A program made the position numbers and the translations under genes. Below are positions 1-7,333 of a DNA stretch of 11,668 nt, in pieces. The notes beneath the pieces were generated by a model, which did no database searches, was not told the origin of the DNA, and saw only the letters and a list, made by a program, of their open reading frames with translations. Within the stretch, counting starts at the first letter, position 1. Each line of letters starts with the position of its first letter. This DNA is from Campylobacterota bacterium. GTDB lineage: Bacteria > Campylobacterota > Campylobacteria > Campylobacterales > Sulfurovaceae. The stretch is taken from assembly GCA_013153675.1 (NCBI GenBank), contig JAADEA010000005.1:1-11668 (forward strand), in the 5' to 3' direction.

Positions 1-468
1 TTTCCTCATGTAAGAGGCTCTTTAATATTTGCTGCTATCTCCTTGGCTATTTTGATTTTGCCTTATATTGTTAAATTATCTTTAAGTGGAATATTAAATA
101 TTCCAAAAGAGTATATCTATTTAGCTCTATCTTTAGGGGCAAAGGAGAGGGATTTAATATTTAAAATATATCTAAGATATTCAAAGGGATATATTATGAA
201 ATCTCTTCTTTTAGCCTATGCAAGGGCAATTGAAGATACTGCAGTTATTATGTTAACAGGTGCAGTAGCCTCTTATGGAATAGTTGGCTCTTTGTTTGAG
301 CCTTTTGAGGCTTTAAGTTATAAAATCTATTTTTTATTAAGTATTGATGGAAATATTGAAAATTCAAAAGTATATATGTTAGCTTCTATTTTAATATTAA
401 TTGGAACAATATTAGTATATATCTCAAATAAAAAGGGAGATTTATTTGATAGAGTTAATAGATTTTAG
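1..468 (+). CDS. Phosphate-type ABC transporter permease, PstA-like, C-terminal part (5' end outside window)
   Basis: The frame is open from base 1, so this is the last 155 residues of a longer membrane protein; the TTG at 43 is an internal Leu codon, not a start. Three features match PstA-family permeases of phosphate importers: a cytoplasmic coupling loop around residues 38-58 with LSLGAKERDLIFKIYL (the EAA-type loop that docks on the ATPase), the following ARAIEDTAVIMLTG at 74-87 (PstA proteins usually read ARAIGETAPLLLTG), and PFEALSYKIY at 101-110 (usually PFTALPVQIY). Hydrophobic helices are visible at about 8-27, 65-90 and 124-142, and a short Lys/Asp-rich tail ends the protein. The last 23 bases overlap the ATPase gene, which indicates an operon. 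Phosphate is the likeliest substrate by family, but the sequence has diverged (EDT for GET), so another oxyanion is possible. The substrate-binding protein and second permease genes would be expected upstream. Confidence 0.8.
   Translation, partial: FPHVRGSLIFAAISLAILILPYIVKLSLSGILNIPKEYIYLALSLGAKERDLIFKIYLRYSKGYIMKSLLLAYARAIEDTAVIMLTGAVASYGIVGSLFEPFEALSYKIYFLLSIDGNIENSKVYMLASILILIGTILVYISNKKGDLFDRVNRF
433..440 (+). promoter_or_regulatory. Ribosome binding site deciding the TTG start of the ATPase gene
   Basis: AAGGGAGA lies 5 bases before the TTG at 446, inside the end of the permease gene. No ATG or GTG in this frame gives a full-length N-terminus, and the residues after the TTG (IELIDFSCGY) form the expected first strand and A-loop of an ABC ATPase. 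Both points support TTG as the start. Confidence 0.7.
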
Positions 469-1096
469 TTGTGGATATAAAGATAGATATATCTTAAAAG
501 ATCTAAATTATACCTTTAAAAAGGGTATTACTGGTATATTAGGTGCATCAGGAAGAGGCAAAAGTACCCTTTTGCTTGCTATGGCAAAACTTCATATAGA
601 TAATAATTTTATATTTAAAGGAACTATTAGGGCAAAAATAGAAGATAAGATAGTAGATATTTATAATAGCTCTATTGATGATAGCAAAATTAGAAGGGAA
701 ATCTTATATATTTTTCAAAATCCAATTATCTTTCCTATATCTATTTATGAAAATTTAGCTTTTCCTCTTAAGCTTCAAAGAAAAAAAGAAAATATAGATA
801 TAAAGATAAAAGATGTTTTAAAAAGAGTTAATTTATGGAATAAGTTAAAAAATAGACTAAATAGTTTTGCTTTAGAGCTATCTCAAGGAGAAAAGCAAAG
901 ATTAGCAATTGCAAGAGCTCTACTTTTAGACCCTTCTATATTTTTATTTGATGAACCAACTTCCTCTTTAGACTCTTATAGCGCTCAAATTATCGATGAG
1001 CTAATAATTGAGCTATCTAAAGATAAATCTATAGTTGTTGTAAGCCACAAGGAAAAGGAGTTGAACTTTTTAACCTCTAATATTATTACCCTCTAA
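446..1096 (+). CDS. Phosphate-type ABC transporter ATP-binding protein, PstB-like
   Basis: This cytoplasmic ATPase of 216 residues should power the permease encoded just upstream. All ABC motifs are visible in order: A-loop Tyr11, Walker A GASGRGKST at 33-41, Q-loop Gln91 in FQNP, signature LSQGE at 145-149, Walker B IFLFDE at 165-170 with Glu170 as catalytic base, D-loop SSLD at 173-176 and switch His201. The stretch after the Q-loop, FPISIYENLAFPLKL, matches the FP.SIY.N pattern of PstB, as does the basic RREILYIFQ before it. PstB proteins are usually about 250-260 residues; this one ends soon after the H-loop and has a shortened helical region. The residue before Gly38 in the P-loop is Arg, where Ser or Cys is more usual. 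It starts at TTG and overlaps the permease gene by 23 bases, so translation is probably coupled. Assignment to the PstB family is good; phosphate specificity is inferred. Confidence 0.8.
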   Translation: MIELIDFSCGYKDRYILKDLNYTFKKGITGILGASGRGKSTLLLAMAKLHIDNNFIFKGTIRAKIEDKIVDIYNSSIDDSKIRREILYIFQNPIIFPISIYENLAFPLKLQRKKENIDIKIKDVLKRVNLWNKLKNRLNSFALELSQGEKQRLAIARALLLDPSIFLFDEPTSSLDSYSAQIIDELIIELSKDKSIVVVSHKEKELNFLTSNIITL

Positions 1097-1099
1097 AAT

Positions 1100-1108
1100 T
1101 GGTATAAT
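1100..1108 (+). promoter_or_regulatory. Extended -10 promoter for mnmH
   Basis: TGGTATAAT is a perfect TGn-TATAAT extended -10 element, 3 bases after the stop of the ATPase gene. There is no clear -35 box, as is usual for the main sigma factor of Campylobacterota. The predicted transcript start, near 1115, leaves a leader of about 20 bases. No terminator separates this gene from the transporter genes, so read-through from upstream is also possible. Confidence 0.7.
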
Positions 1109-1135
1109 ATCTAAAAATTTTTGGGATATAGATCT

Positions 1136-2212
1136 ATGTTATTAAATGATAACTATAGAAAGATAGTTACACAAAAGTTTCCTTTAATAGATCTTAGAAC
1201 TCCAAAAGAGTATAAAAAAGGCTCCTTTTTAAATAGTATAAATCTATATTTAATGGATGATAAAGAGAGAGAAAAAGTTGGTATTGAATATAAATTAAAA
1301 GGAGAAGAGGCAGCAAAAAGGCTTGGTTATAGTTTAGTAAGTGGAAAGATTAAAGAAGAGAGAGTAAAAAAGTGGGGAGAATTTTTAAAAAACCATCCTA
1401 ATGCAAATATATTTTGTTGGAGAGGCGGTTTAAGATCAAAAATTGTTCAAGAGTGGATATATGATGCTTTTAAAATTGATGTTCCAAGGATAAAGGGAGG
1501 TTATAAAGCTTTTAGAAACTATTTGCTCTTAGAGTCTGCTAATATTGCTTCTAAAAAGGATTTTATTATTTTAGGTGGAAGAACAGGCTCTAATAAGACT
1601 ATTTTATTAAGAGAGTTTAATAACTCTTTAGATTTAGAAAAGCTTGCAAATCATAGAGGATCAGCTTTTGGAGGTAATATTACTCCACAACCAACCCAAA
1701 TAAATTTTGAAAATAACTTATATTATGATCTAATCAATTTAGATGAGCAAAATATAAATAAAATATTGATTGAGGATGAGAGTCAAAATATAGGAAAAAG
1801 GCATATTCCTCATTTTATTTTTAATAACTTTAAAAGAGCTAAGATTATCCTTTTATATCTTCCATTTGAAAAGAGAGTTGAAAATATTTTTAATGAATAT
1901 GTAATAAAGGCTCAACTTATATATCAAGATAGTGATATTAGCTGGATTGATACTATAAGAGCCAATCTTTTAAAGATAAAAAAGAGACTTGGATTAGAGA
2001 GATTTAATAAAATAAAAGCTTCAATTGAAGCTGCTTGGAGACATCAATTAAGATTTAGTGATCTTAGTTATCATAAAGAGTGGATTAAACTTCTTTTAAA
2101 ATGGTATTATGATCCTTTATATGATTTTCAGATACAAAAAAGAGATGAAAGAGTAGAGTTTATAGGCTCATTTGAAGAGGTAAGAGAGTATTTAAAGGAT
2201 AGATTAAAATAA
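1136..2212 (+). CDS. mnmH: tRNA 2-selenouridine synthase (MnmH/SelU)
   Basis: The enzyme replaces the sulfur of 2-thiouridine at wobble position 34 of tRNA-Lys, -Glu and -Gln with selenium, through a geranylated intermediate and using selenophosphate made by SelD. The 358-residue protein has an N-terminal rhodanese domain with PLIDLRTPKEY at 16-26 and the catalytic loop CWRGGLRS at 94-101 (Cys94; the E. coli catalytic Cys is Cys97). A P-loop domain follows, with GGRTGSNKT at 147-155 and the family motifs NHRGSAFGG (172-180) and EDESQNIG (213-220). I chose the ATG at 1136 rather than the in-frame TTG at 1121 because it places the catalytic Cys and N-terminus as in E. coli and because the TTG lies almost at the predicted transcript start. 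Its Shine-Dalgarno sequence (GGGAT at 1123-1127) is weak. The P-loop carries Asn where the last Gly before Lys is expected. The genome should also encode SelD. Confidence 0.93.
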   Translation: MLLNDNYRKIVTQKFPLIDLRTPKEYKKGSFLNSINLYLMDDKEREKVGIEYKLKGEEAAKRLGYSLVSGKIKEERVKKWGEFLKNHPNANIFCWRGGLRSKIVQEWIYDAFKIDVPRIKGGYKAFRNYLLLESANIASKKDFIILGGRTGSNKTILLREFNNSLDLEKLANHRGSAFGGNITPQPTQINFENNLYYDLINLDEQNINKILIEDESQNIGKRHIPHFIFNNFKRAKIILLYLPFEKRVENIFNEYVIKAQLIYQDSDISWIDTIRANLLKIKKRLGLERFNKIKASIEAAWRHQLRFSDLSYHKEWIKLLLKWYYDPLYDFQIQKRDERVEFIGSFEEVREYLKDRLK

Positions 2213-2234
2213 AAGAGAGGCTTGCTCTCTTTTT
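2211..2234. terminator. Bidirectional intrinsic terminator between convergent mnmH and the HIT gene
   Basis: AAAAGAGAG (2211-2219) pairs perfectly with CTCTCTTTT (2225-2233) around a 5-base loop. The A and T arms provide a T-run on each strand, so it can stop transcription from both sides. It starts within the mnmH stop codon (2210-2212) and ends at the first base of the HIT stop codon (2233-2235). Confidence 0.8.
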
Positions 2235-2586
2235 ATAGATTCTTTTTATAATCTATATGATAATGATCCCACTTTAATTTTCCTCCTCCAAGTAGATGAA
2301 AGTGTAGATGAAATACCTCTTGCCCTCCATCTTCTTTTACATTTGTAACTAATCTATATCCAGTTATATCAAGTTCAAGTTTTCTTGCTATATCTTGGAT
2401 AAAAGGTGTCATTTTAGCCATTGTTTCTGGATCTACCTCTTGGAATGATTCAATATGCTTTTTGGGAATAATTAATATATGAATAGGAGCTTTTGGATTA
2501 ATATCATGAAAAGCTAAAAACTCATCATTTTCTGCTACTTTATTTGATGGAATCTCACCATTTACAATTTTACAAAAGATGCACAT
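2233..2586 (-). CDS. HIT-family (HinT-like) purine nucleotide-binding hydrolase
   Basis: This is a small cytosolic protein of 117 residues of the histidine-triad superfamily, Hint branch, whose members hydrolyse nucleoside phosphoramidates such as AMP-lysine and aminoacyl-adenylates. The defining triad is HLHFHLL at 93-99; His95, the central one, is the expected nucleophile. An N-terminal CIFC (Cys2, Cys5) is a frequent zinc-binding pair in this branch, and AFHDINPKAPIHILIIPKKH at 25-44 is the conserved nucleotide-binding core. The ATG has a strong AAGGAG six bases upstream. The C-terminus (after residue 101) is short and basic and specific to this protein. It is transcribed divergently from pheS; the same neighbour is found beside pheS in Campylobacter and Helicobacter. 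A link to aminoacyl-adenylate disposal is attractive given pheS next door, but that is inference. The physiological substrate is unknown. Confidence 0.92.
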   Translation of the reverse strand: MCIFCKIVNGEIPSNKVAENDEFLAFHDINPKAPIHILIIPKKHIESFQEVDPETMAKMTPFIQDIARKLELDITGYRLVTNVKEDGGQEVFHLHFHLLGGGKLKWDHYHIDYKKNL

Positions 2587-2610
2587 TCTCTTCTCCTTAG
2601 CTTTTTAAAA

Positions 2611-2619
2611 AGTATATCA
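2611..2619 (-). promoter_or_regulatory. Promoter -10 for the HIT gene (minus strand)
   Basis: On the minus strand the sequence reads TGATATACT, an extended -10 (TGn-TATACT). The expected transcript start is near 2604, giving a leader of about 18 bases that holds the AAGGAG at 2593-2598. There is no -35 box. Confidence 0.55.
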
Positions 2620-2655
2620 TAAAGATTCTTTTAGCCTCCCTCTTAGCTCATTTTA

Positions 2656-2663
2656 GATAAAAT
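2656..2663 (+). promoter_or_regulatory. Promoter -10 for the pheS-pheT-aroA-ispH operon
   Basis: GATAAAAT, preceded by a T-run and followed by CAC, resembles the Campylobacterota -10 consensus (TAnAAT, here TAAAAT at 2658-2663) without a -35. Transcription would start near 2670, leaving only about 25 bases of leader. That is too short for a leader peptide attenuator or a T-box. Confidence 0.6.
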
Positions 2664-2682
2664 CACGAAAAATCTTCTATAA

Positions 2683-2688
2683 AAGAGG
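2683..2688 (+). promoter_or_regulatory. Ribosome binding site deciding the TTG start of pheS
   Basis: AAGAGG lies six bases before the TTG at 2695. There is no ATG nearby in frame, and the N-terminal length from this TTG to the conserved IR of the first helix is the same as I recall for Campylobacter PheS. This supports the TTG. Confidence 0.65.
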
Positions 2689-2694
2689 TAGCCA

Positions 2695-3687
2695 TTGGAA
2701 GAGTTAAAAAATAAGATTTTAAATTGTAACTCCCTTAAGGAGTTGGAGGAGATAAGGGTTGAAATATTTGGAAAAAAAGGAATATTATCAAAAGAGTTTG
2801 CTAAATTAAAAGATATTCCAAATGAGCAAAAAAAAGAGTTTGCTCAAAATTTAAATAACTTAAAATCTCTTCTTACAAAAATTTTTGAGGAGAGATTAGA
2901 GTTTTTAAAAGAGAAAGAGTTAAATGAAAAGCTAAAAAAAGAGGCAATAGATCTATCTCTATTTTCTAATAGCTCATTTAAAGGGGCGCTTCATCCTGTA
3001 AAAGAGACAATGGATAAGATAATTGACTATTTTGTAGCTCTAAATTTCTCAGTAGAGAGTGGACCGTTAGTTGAAGATGATTTTCATAACTTTGAAGCTT
3101 TAAATTTACCTAAAAATCACCCAGCAAGAGATATGCAAGATACATTTTATTTTAAAGATTCATATCTATTAAGAACCCACACATCTCCTGTGCAAATTAG
3201 AACTATGCAAAAGAGTAAGCCTCCAATTAGAATGATTGCGCCAGGTGCTGTATTTAGAAGAGATTATGATTTAACTCATACTCCAATGTTTCATCAAGTA
3301 GAAGGACTTGTGGTAGATGATAAAGGGGTTGTCTCTTTTGCCAATTTAAAATGGATTTTAACAGACTTTTTAAGATATATTTTTGGAGATGTAAGAGTTA
3401 GATTTAGACCAAGCTTTTTCCCATTTACAGAGCCATCAGCAGAAGTTGATATTAGCTGTATATTTTGTGAGGGGAAAGGGTGTAGAGTCTGCTCAAAAAG
3501 TGGATGGTTAGAGGTGCTTGGATGTGGAGTGGTAGATCCAAATGTATTTGAAGCAGTTGGATATAAAGATGTAAGTGGTTATGCTTTTGGGCTTGGGGTT
3601 GAGAGGTTTGCAATGCTTTTGCATAAAATTCCTGATCTTCGTTCTTTATTTGAGGGAGATATTAGATTATTGGAGCAGTTTAAATGA
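2695..3687 (+). CDS. pheS: Phenylalanyl-tRNA synthetase alpha subunit
   Basis: This is the catalytic subunit of the cytosolic alpha2-beta2 enzyme that charges tRNA-Phe. At 330 residues it is of normal length. Residues 1-85 form the charged N-terminal coiled coil that holds the tRNA. The class II core follows: motif 1 region at about 100-125, THTSPVQIR at 161-169, motif 2 [15 protein letters not shown] at 187-201 and motif 3 GLGVERF at 299-305. Ala297 in SGYAFG corresponds to E. coli Ala294, which sets the size of the Phe pocket. Four cysteines, C255-x2-C258-x4-C263-x2-C266, form a zinc-knuckle-like insert absent from E. coli but present in Campylobacter and Bacillus PheS. The start is TTG. 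The TGA stop overlaps the pheT ATG, so the two subunits are translationally coupled. Confidence 0.97.
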   Translation: MEELKNKILNCNSLKELEEIRVEIFGKKGILSKEFAKLKDIPNEQKKEFAQNLNNLKSLLTKIFEERLEFLKEKELNEKLKKEAIDLSLFSNSSFKGALHPVKETMDKIIDYFVALNFSVESGPLVEDDFHNFEALNLPKNHPARDMQDTFYFKDSYLLRTHTSPVQIRTMQKSKPPIRMIAPGAVFRRDYDLTHTPMFHQVEGLVVDDKGVVSFANLKWILTDFLRYIFGDVRVRFRPSFFPFTEPSAEVDISCIFCEGKGCRVCSKSGWLEVLGCGVVDPNVFEAVGYKDVSGYAFGLGVERFAMLLHKIPDLRSLFEGDIRLLEQFK

Positions 3688-6029
3688 TAGTTACAAGAGA
3701 GTGGCTAAAAGAGTTTATAGATATTGAAAATATTAGCGATAAAGAGTTATATGAAACATTTAATAAGATAGGTTTAGAGGTAGATAGTTATAAAAAGTAT
3801 GAGATTCCTCCAAAGGTTGTGGTAGGAAAGGTTTTAGAGTGTAAAAAGCATCCAAATGCAGATAAGCTAAATGTATGTCAAGTTGATATTGGTAAAGAGG
3901 TTAAGCAGATAGTTTGTGGTGCATCTAATGTGTGGGATGCAACCTATGTTCCAGTAGCATTAGTTGGGGCAAAATTGGGAGATAATTTTGAGATTAAAGA
4001 GGCTAAATTAAGAGGAGTAGAGAGTCATGGGATGATCTGCTCTTCTACTGAAATTAATCTTCCAAAAATGGAAGATGGAATAATGATTTTAGATGATTCT
4101 ATTGGAACACTTGAAGTTGGTAAAGAGTTAAGAGATTACCCTTTATTAAATGACTCTATTTTTGAATTGGAACTTACAGCAAATAGGGGAGATTGCTTAA
4201 GTATAAGAGGAGTAGCAAGAGATTTGGCAGCTGCTTTTAATATAGAGCTTAAACATTTAGAATATACGCCAAAAAGATTTTCAAAAATTGGAATTGCAAG
4301 ATTATTAAATATAGAGAGTAAAAATATAAATGGCTTTTTAGAATATCTTTTAGTAAAGAGAGATTCAAAGTTTTATACACCTGCTCTTTGGAGATTGAGG
4401 CTTGCATTTGCAGAAATTGAGAGTGAAGGCTTTATAGATTCTCTTACTAAATATTCTACTCATGCAACAGGGGTTATTCTAAGAGCTTATGATTTAGAGC
4501 CTCTAAAAAAAGAAGATAGAGCATCTTTATATATTAAAGAAAAGGATAGATGTCTAATTGAGGTTAGCTCTTCTAATAGGCTTTTGAGTATTGTTGGTGT
4601 AAATATGGATAAAGAGGCTATGGCTAAAGACTCTTCAGAAGAGATATTAATAGAAGCAAGCTATGTGGATCCTGACTGCTTAATTGATGCCATATCCAAA
4701 TATCCTGATATAAGAAGAGATGAAATATATTATAAAACTTCAAGAGGAAGTGAATCAGATTTAAATATTGGGCTTGATTATCTTAAATCTCAAATAGATA
4801 AATATAGTGATGTTGAATTTTTCCAAACACCAATAAAAGTAGGAAAAGCTCCAAAAGATCATTTAATATCTATTAAGACTCAAGAGCTATTTGAAATAAT
4901 TGGAGAGGAGATCCCTTTAAGTAAGGTTCATACAATATTAAAGCGTTTGGGATTTAAATTAAGTGGTAGTAGTAATGCTAAAGCATTTGGTGTAATTGTT
5001 CCTCCATTTAGGCATGATATTAAAAATATTCATGACATAGCAGAAGAGGTATTAAGAATTATTGGAATTGATAATATTGAGGCTAAACCTCTTCATTTAA
5101 TTGAGAAGAATAGATTTAATAAAGAGGCAAAAAGATATAGAGCAATTAGGGATATTCGCCAAAGGGGAGTTAGTGCAGGATTTTTTGAAGCTCTAACTTA
5201 TGCTTTTGCTCAAAAAGAGCTTTTAGAAAAATATAACTTTGAGACATTAGAGGAAGAGTTAGAGTTAATTAATCCAATTGTTGAAGAGTTAAATACTCTC
5301 AGAACTACTATTTTAATAAATCTTTTAGAAGCTGCAAAGAGAAATATAAATTATGGCAAAAAGAGAGTATCTCTATTTGAGATAGGATCTGTATTTAATG
5401 CTAAAAGAGAAGAGAGTCAAAAGATAGCTTTTGTATGGGTTGGTGAATATAAAAGAGGCTCTTTTTTAACTGCTGGAAAGAGTCAAATGATAGATTTTGA
5501 TAAATTTTATGATGCTATAGCAAGAGTTATAGGAGATTTTGAGCTAAAAAGAGGAGAGATAAAGAATCTTTTAGCTCATCCTTATCAAAGTGCAATTGCA
5601 ATAAAAGATAATAAAGAGATTGGATTTATCTCAAAACTTCATCTAAAAGCTGCTAATGATTTTGAGTTGCCAAGTGATGCTTTTATTGCTGAGTTTAATT
5701 TAGATGATATTTTGCCAAAAGAGAAATTTGCAAAAGAGATATCAAACTTTCAAAGTGTTACAAAAGATCTATCAATCTTAATAGATAAAGATATAGAGTT
5801 TTATGAAATTATGAAATCTTTACGCTCTTTAAAAGAGAAAATGGATATTTTAAAAGATTATTATCCACTCGATTTATATATTAGTGATGATTTTGGAGAT
5901 AAAAAAAGTTTAACTTTACGCTTTACTCTTCAATCTATGGATAAAACATTAAGTGATGAGGATATTGAGATGGCAATGGGTGAGATATTAAAATTCTTAG
6001 AAGAAAACTTTAAAGCGACTCTTAGATGA
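3684..6029 (+). CDS. pheT: Phenylalanyl-tRNA synthetase beta subunit
   Basis: This is the 781-residue partner of PheS that binds tRNA-Phe and normally edits Tyr-tRNA-Phe. Domains in order: N-terminal B1 (1-38); EMAP-type OB fold (about 40-150) with [15 protein letters not shown] at 57-71 and [14 protein letters not shown] at 110-123; B3/B4 editing domain (about 200-385); B5 (about 395-470); the catalytic-like core (about 480-680); and a C-terminal FDX-ACB anticodon-binding domain (about 688-781). The editing domain is strongly diverged: the usual GQPxHAFD reads GVILRAYD at 263-270, so the editing His is Arg267, and the VVDxTNYV segment is replaced by [10 protein letters not shown]. Glu324 in the LIEAS strand and Thr352 remain. 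The start overlaps the pheS stop as ATGA, with GGAG eight bases upstream; the stop overlaps the aroA ATG in the same way. Confidence 0.96.
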   Translation: MIVTREWLKEFIDIENISDKELYETFNKIGLEVDSYKKYEIPPKVVVGKVLECKKHPNADKLNVCQVDIGKEVKQIVCGASNVWDATYVPVALVGAKLGDNFEIKEAKLRGVESHGMICSSTEINLPKMEDGIMILDDSIGTLEVGKELRDYPLLNDSIFELELTANRGDCLSIRGVARDLAAAFNIELKHLEYTPKRFSKIGIARLLNIESKNINGFLEYLLVKRDSKFYTPALWRLRLAFAEIESEGFIDSLTKYSTHATGVILRAYDLEPLKKEDRASLYIKEKDRCLIEVSSSNRLLSIVGVNMDKEAMAKDSSEEILIEASYVDPDCLIDAISKYPDIRRDEIYYKTSRGSESDLNIGLDYLKSQIDKYSDVEFFQTPIKVGKAPKDHLISIKTQELFEIIGEEIPLSKVHTILKRLGFKLSGSSNAKAFGVIVPPFRHDIKNIHDIAEEVLRIIGIDNIEAKPLHLIEKNRFNKEAKRYRAIRDIRQRGVSAGFFEALTYAFAQKELLEKYNFETLEEELELINPIVEELNTLRTTILINLLEAAKRNINYGKKRVSLFEIGSVFNAKREESQKIAFVWVGEYKRGSFLTAGKSQMIDFDKFYDAIARVIGDFELKRGEIKNLLAHPYQSAIAIKDNKEIGFISKLHLKAANDFELPSDAFIAEFNLDDILPKEKFAKEISNFQSVTKDLSILIDKDIEFYEIMKSLRSLKEKMDILKDYYPLDLYISDDFGDKKSLTLRFTLQSMDKTLSDEDIEMAMGEILKFLEENFKATLR

Positions 6030-7333
6030 AAATAGCAAAAGTATCTCCAATAACCTCTCCTTTAAAAGGAGAGATATCTGATATAGCCGCTGATAAGTCA
6101 ATATCTCATAGATGTGCTATTTTTTCTTTGCTATCTGATAGAGACTCATTAATTGAGAATTTTCTTTTAGGGGAAGATACATTAGCCTCTTTAGATATTA
6201 TTCAAAAGGTGGGAGCAAAGGTAAAAAGAGATAAAGATAGGATTCAAATTACCCCTCCAAAAGAGATAAAAGAGCCTTTTGATATATTAGATTGTAAAAA
6301 TGCAGGAACAGCTATGAGGCTTTTTATGGGGCTTTTTAGCAGTATAGAGGGAAGTTTTGTATTAACAGGAGATAAATATCTTAGAAATAGACCAATGAGG
6401 AGAGTTGCAGATCCTCTAAAGAGCATTGGAGCAAAGATTGATGGAAGAGAGTTTGGAAATAAAGCTCCTTTGCATATTAGAGGAGGAAAATTAAAGGCTT
6501 TTAAATTTGAATCAAAGATAGATTCAGCTCAAGTAAAATCTGCTATGATATTAGCAGCTCTCCATGCCGATGGAACTTCTTATTATAAAGAGAACTTTTT
6601 AAGTAGAGATCATAGTGAGAGAATGTTAAAAGGGATGGGGGCAAAAATTAAAAATGTAAAGATTGATCAAAAGGAATTTATAGAGATTAAGCCTTTAGAT
6701 AAACCATTAGATCCAATAGAGCTAAAAGTTCCATCAGATCCATCAAGTGCCTTCTTTTTTGGTGTGGCTGCTGCTATTGTTCCAAATTCGCAAGTAACCT
6801 TAAAAAATGTTAGTTTAAATCCAACCAGAGTTGAAGCTTTTGAGGTTTTAAAAAAAATGGGGGCAGATGTAGAGTTTATTTTAAAAGAGAATAAATTTGA
6901 ACCAATAGGAGATATTATTGTATCTTATTCAAAAGAGCTAAAAGGAGTAGAGATTAGTAAAAATATTCCTTGGCTAATAGATGAACTTCCAGCCCTATCT
7001 ATTGCTATGGCATTTGCAAAGGGAGAGAGTATAGTAAAAAATGCAAAAGAGCTTAGAGTTAAAGAGAGTGATAGAATTAAGAGTGTAGTTGATAATTTAA
7101 GAAGATGTAATATAGAAGTAGATGAGTTTGAGGATGGTTATAGAATACAAGGGGGAGATTTTAAAGGAGCTTTAATTAATAGTTATGGAGATCATAGAAT
7201 TGCAATGAGTTTTGCTATTGCAGGATTAAAAAGCAAAATAGAGATAGAAGATGTTGAGTGTGTGGATACATCTTTTCCAAACTTCTTTGAGATTTTAGGA
7301 AGATTTACAAAGGTAGATATATATGAAAATTGA
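6026..7333 (+). CDS. aroA: 3-phosphoshikimate 1-carboxyvinyltransferase (EPSP synthase)
   Basis: Sixth step of the shikimate pathway: joins phosphoenolpyruvate to shikimate-3-phosphate in the cytosol. At 435 residues it is the usual size, with two inverse alpha/beta domains. Visible ligand residues: Lys24, Ser25 and Arg29 in DKSISHR; NAGTAMR at 92-98 (PEP-binding Gly94); RNRPMRR at 120-126; Ser167 and Gln169 in [16 protein letters not shown] at 193-200; VPSDPSSA at 235-242; catalytic Asp319 in [14 protein letters not shown] at 346-350; YGDHRIAM at 387-394. The NAGTAMR motif keeps the Gly that is Ala in the glyphosate-tolerant CP4 type, so ordinary glyphosate sensitivity is expected. Translation is coupled to pheT through an ATGA overlap, and the gene overlaps ispH by 11 bases. 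A 9-bp inverted repeat lies 30 bases inside the gene. Confidence 0.96.
   Translation: MKIAKVSPITSPLKGEISDIAADKSISHRCAIFSLLSDRDSLIENFLLGEDTLASLDIIQKVGAKVKRDKDRIQITPPKEIKEPFDILDCKNAGTAMRLFMGLFSSIEGSFVLTGDKYLRNRPMRRVADPLKSIGAKIDGREFGNKAPLHIRGGKLKAFKFESKIDSAQVKSAMILAALHADGTSYYKENFLSRDHSERMLKGMGAKIKNVKIDQKEFIEIKPLDKPLDPIELKVPSDPSSAFFFGVAAAIVPNSQVTLKNVSLNPTRVEAFEVLKKMGADVEFILKENKFEPIGDIIVSYSKELKGVEISKNIPWLIDELPALSIAMAFAKGESIVKNAKELRVKESDRIKSVVDNLRRCNIEVDEFEDGYRIQGGDFKGALINSYGDHRIAMSFAIAGLKSKIEIEDVECVDTSFPNFFEILGRFTKVDIYEN
6055..6073 (+). repeat. Perfect 9-bp inverted repeat just inside aroA
   Basis: CTCTCCTTT (6055-6063) and AAAGGAGAG (6065-6073) are exact reverse complements around a single A, giving an RNA hairpin of 7-8 bp with a 3-5 base loop. 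It begins 29 bases after the first base of the aroA start codon. The 3' arm contains an AAGGAG-like anti-16S sequence, but no start codon follows at a suitable distance. No T-run follows, so it is not a terminator. Confidence 0.5.

Noticed and set aside
43..45. TTG at 43 as the start of the permease gene
   Set aside because: The frame is open to base 1, and the preceding residues continue the same hydrophobic helix and look like PstA, so the gene is cut by the window edge.
1121..1135. TTG at 1121 as an upstream in-frame start of mnmH
   Set aside because: It lies about 6 bases from the predicted transcript start, leaving no room for a ribosome site, and would add residues not expected from the E. 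coli alignment.
1215..1230. AAAAAG-GCTC-CTTTTT hairpin early in mnmH, resembling a small terminator
   Set aside because: Only one G-C pair and inside a conserved coding segment; easily produced by chance in AT-rich DNA.
5451..5467. AAAAGAGGCTCTTTTTT in pheT, terminator-like
   Set aside because: The usable stem is about 5 bp and mostly A-T, inside an intact gene.
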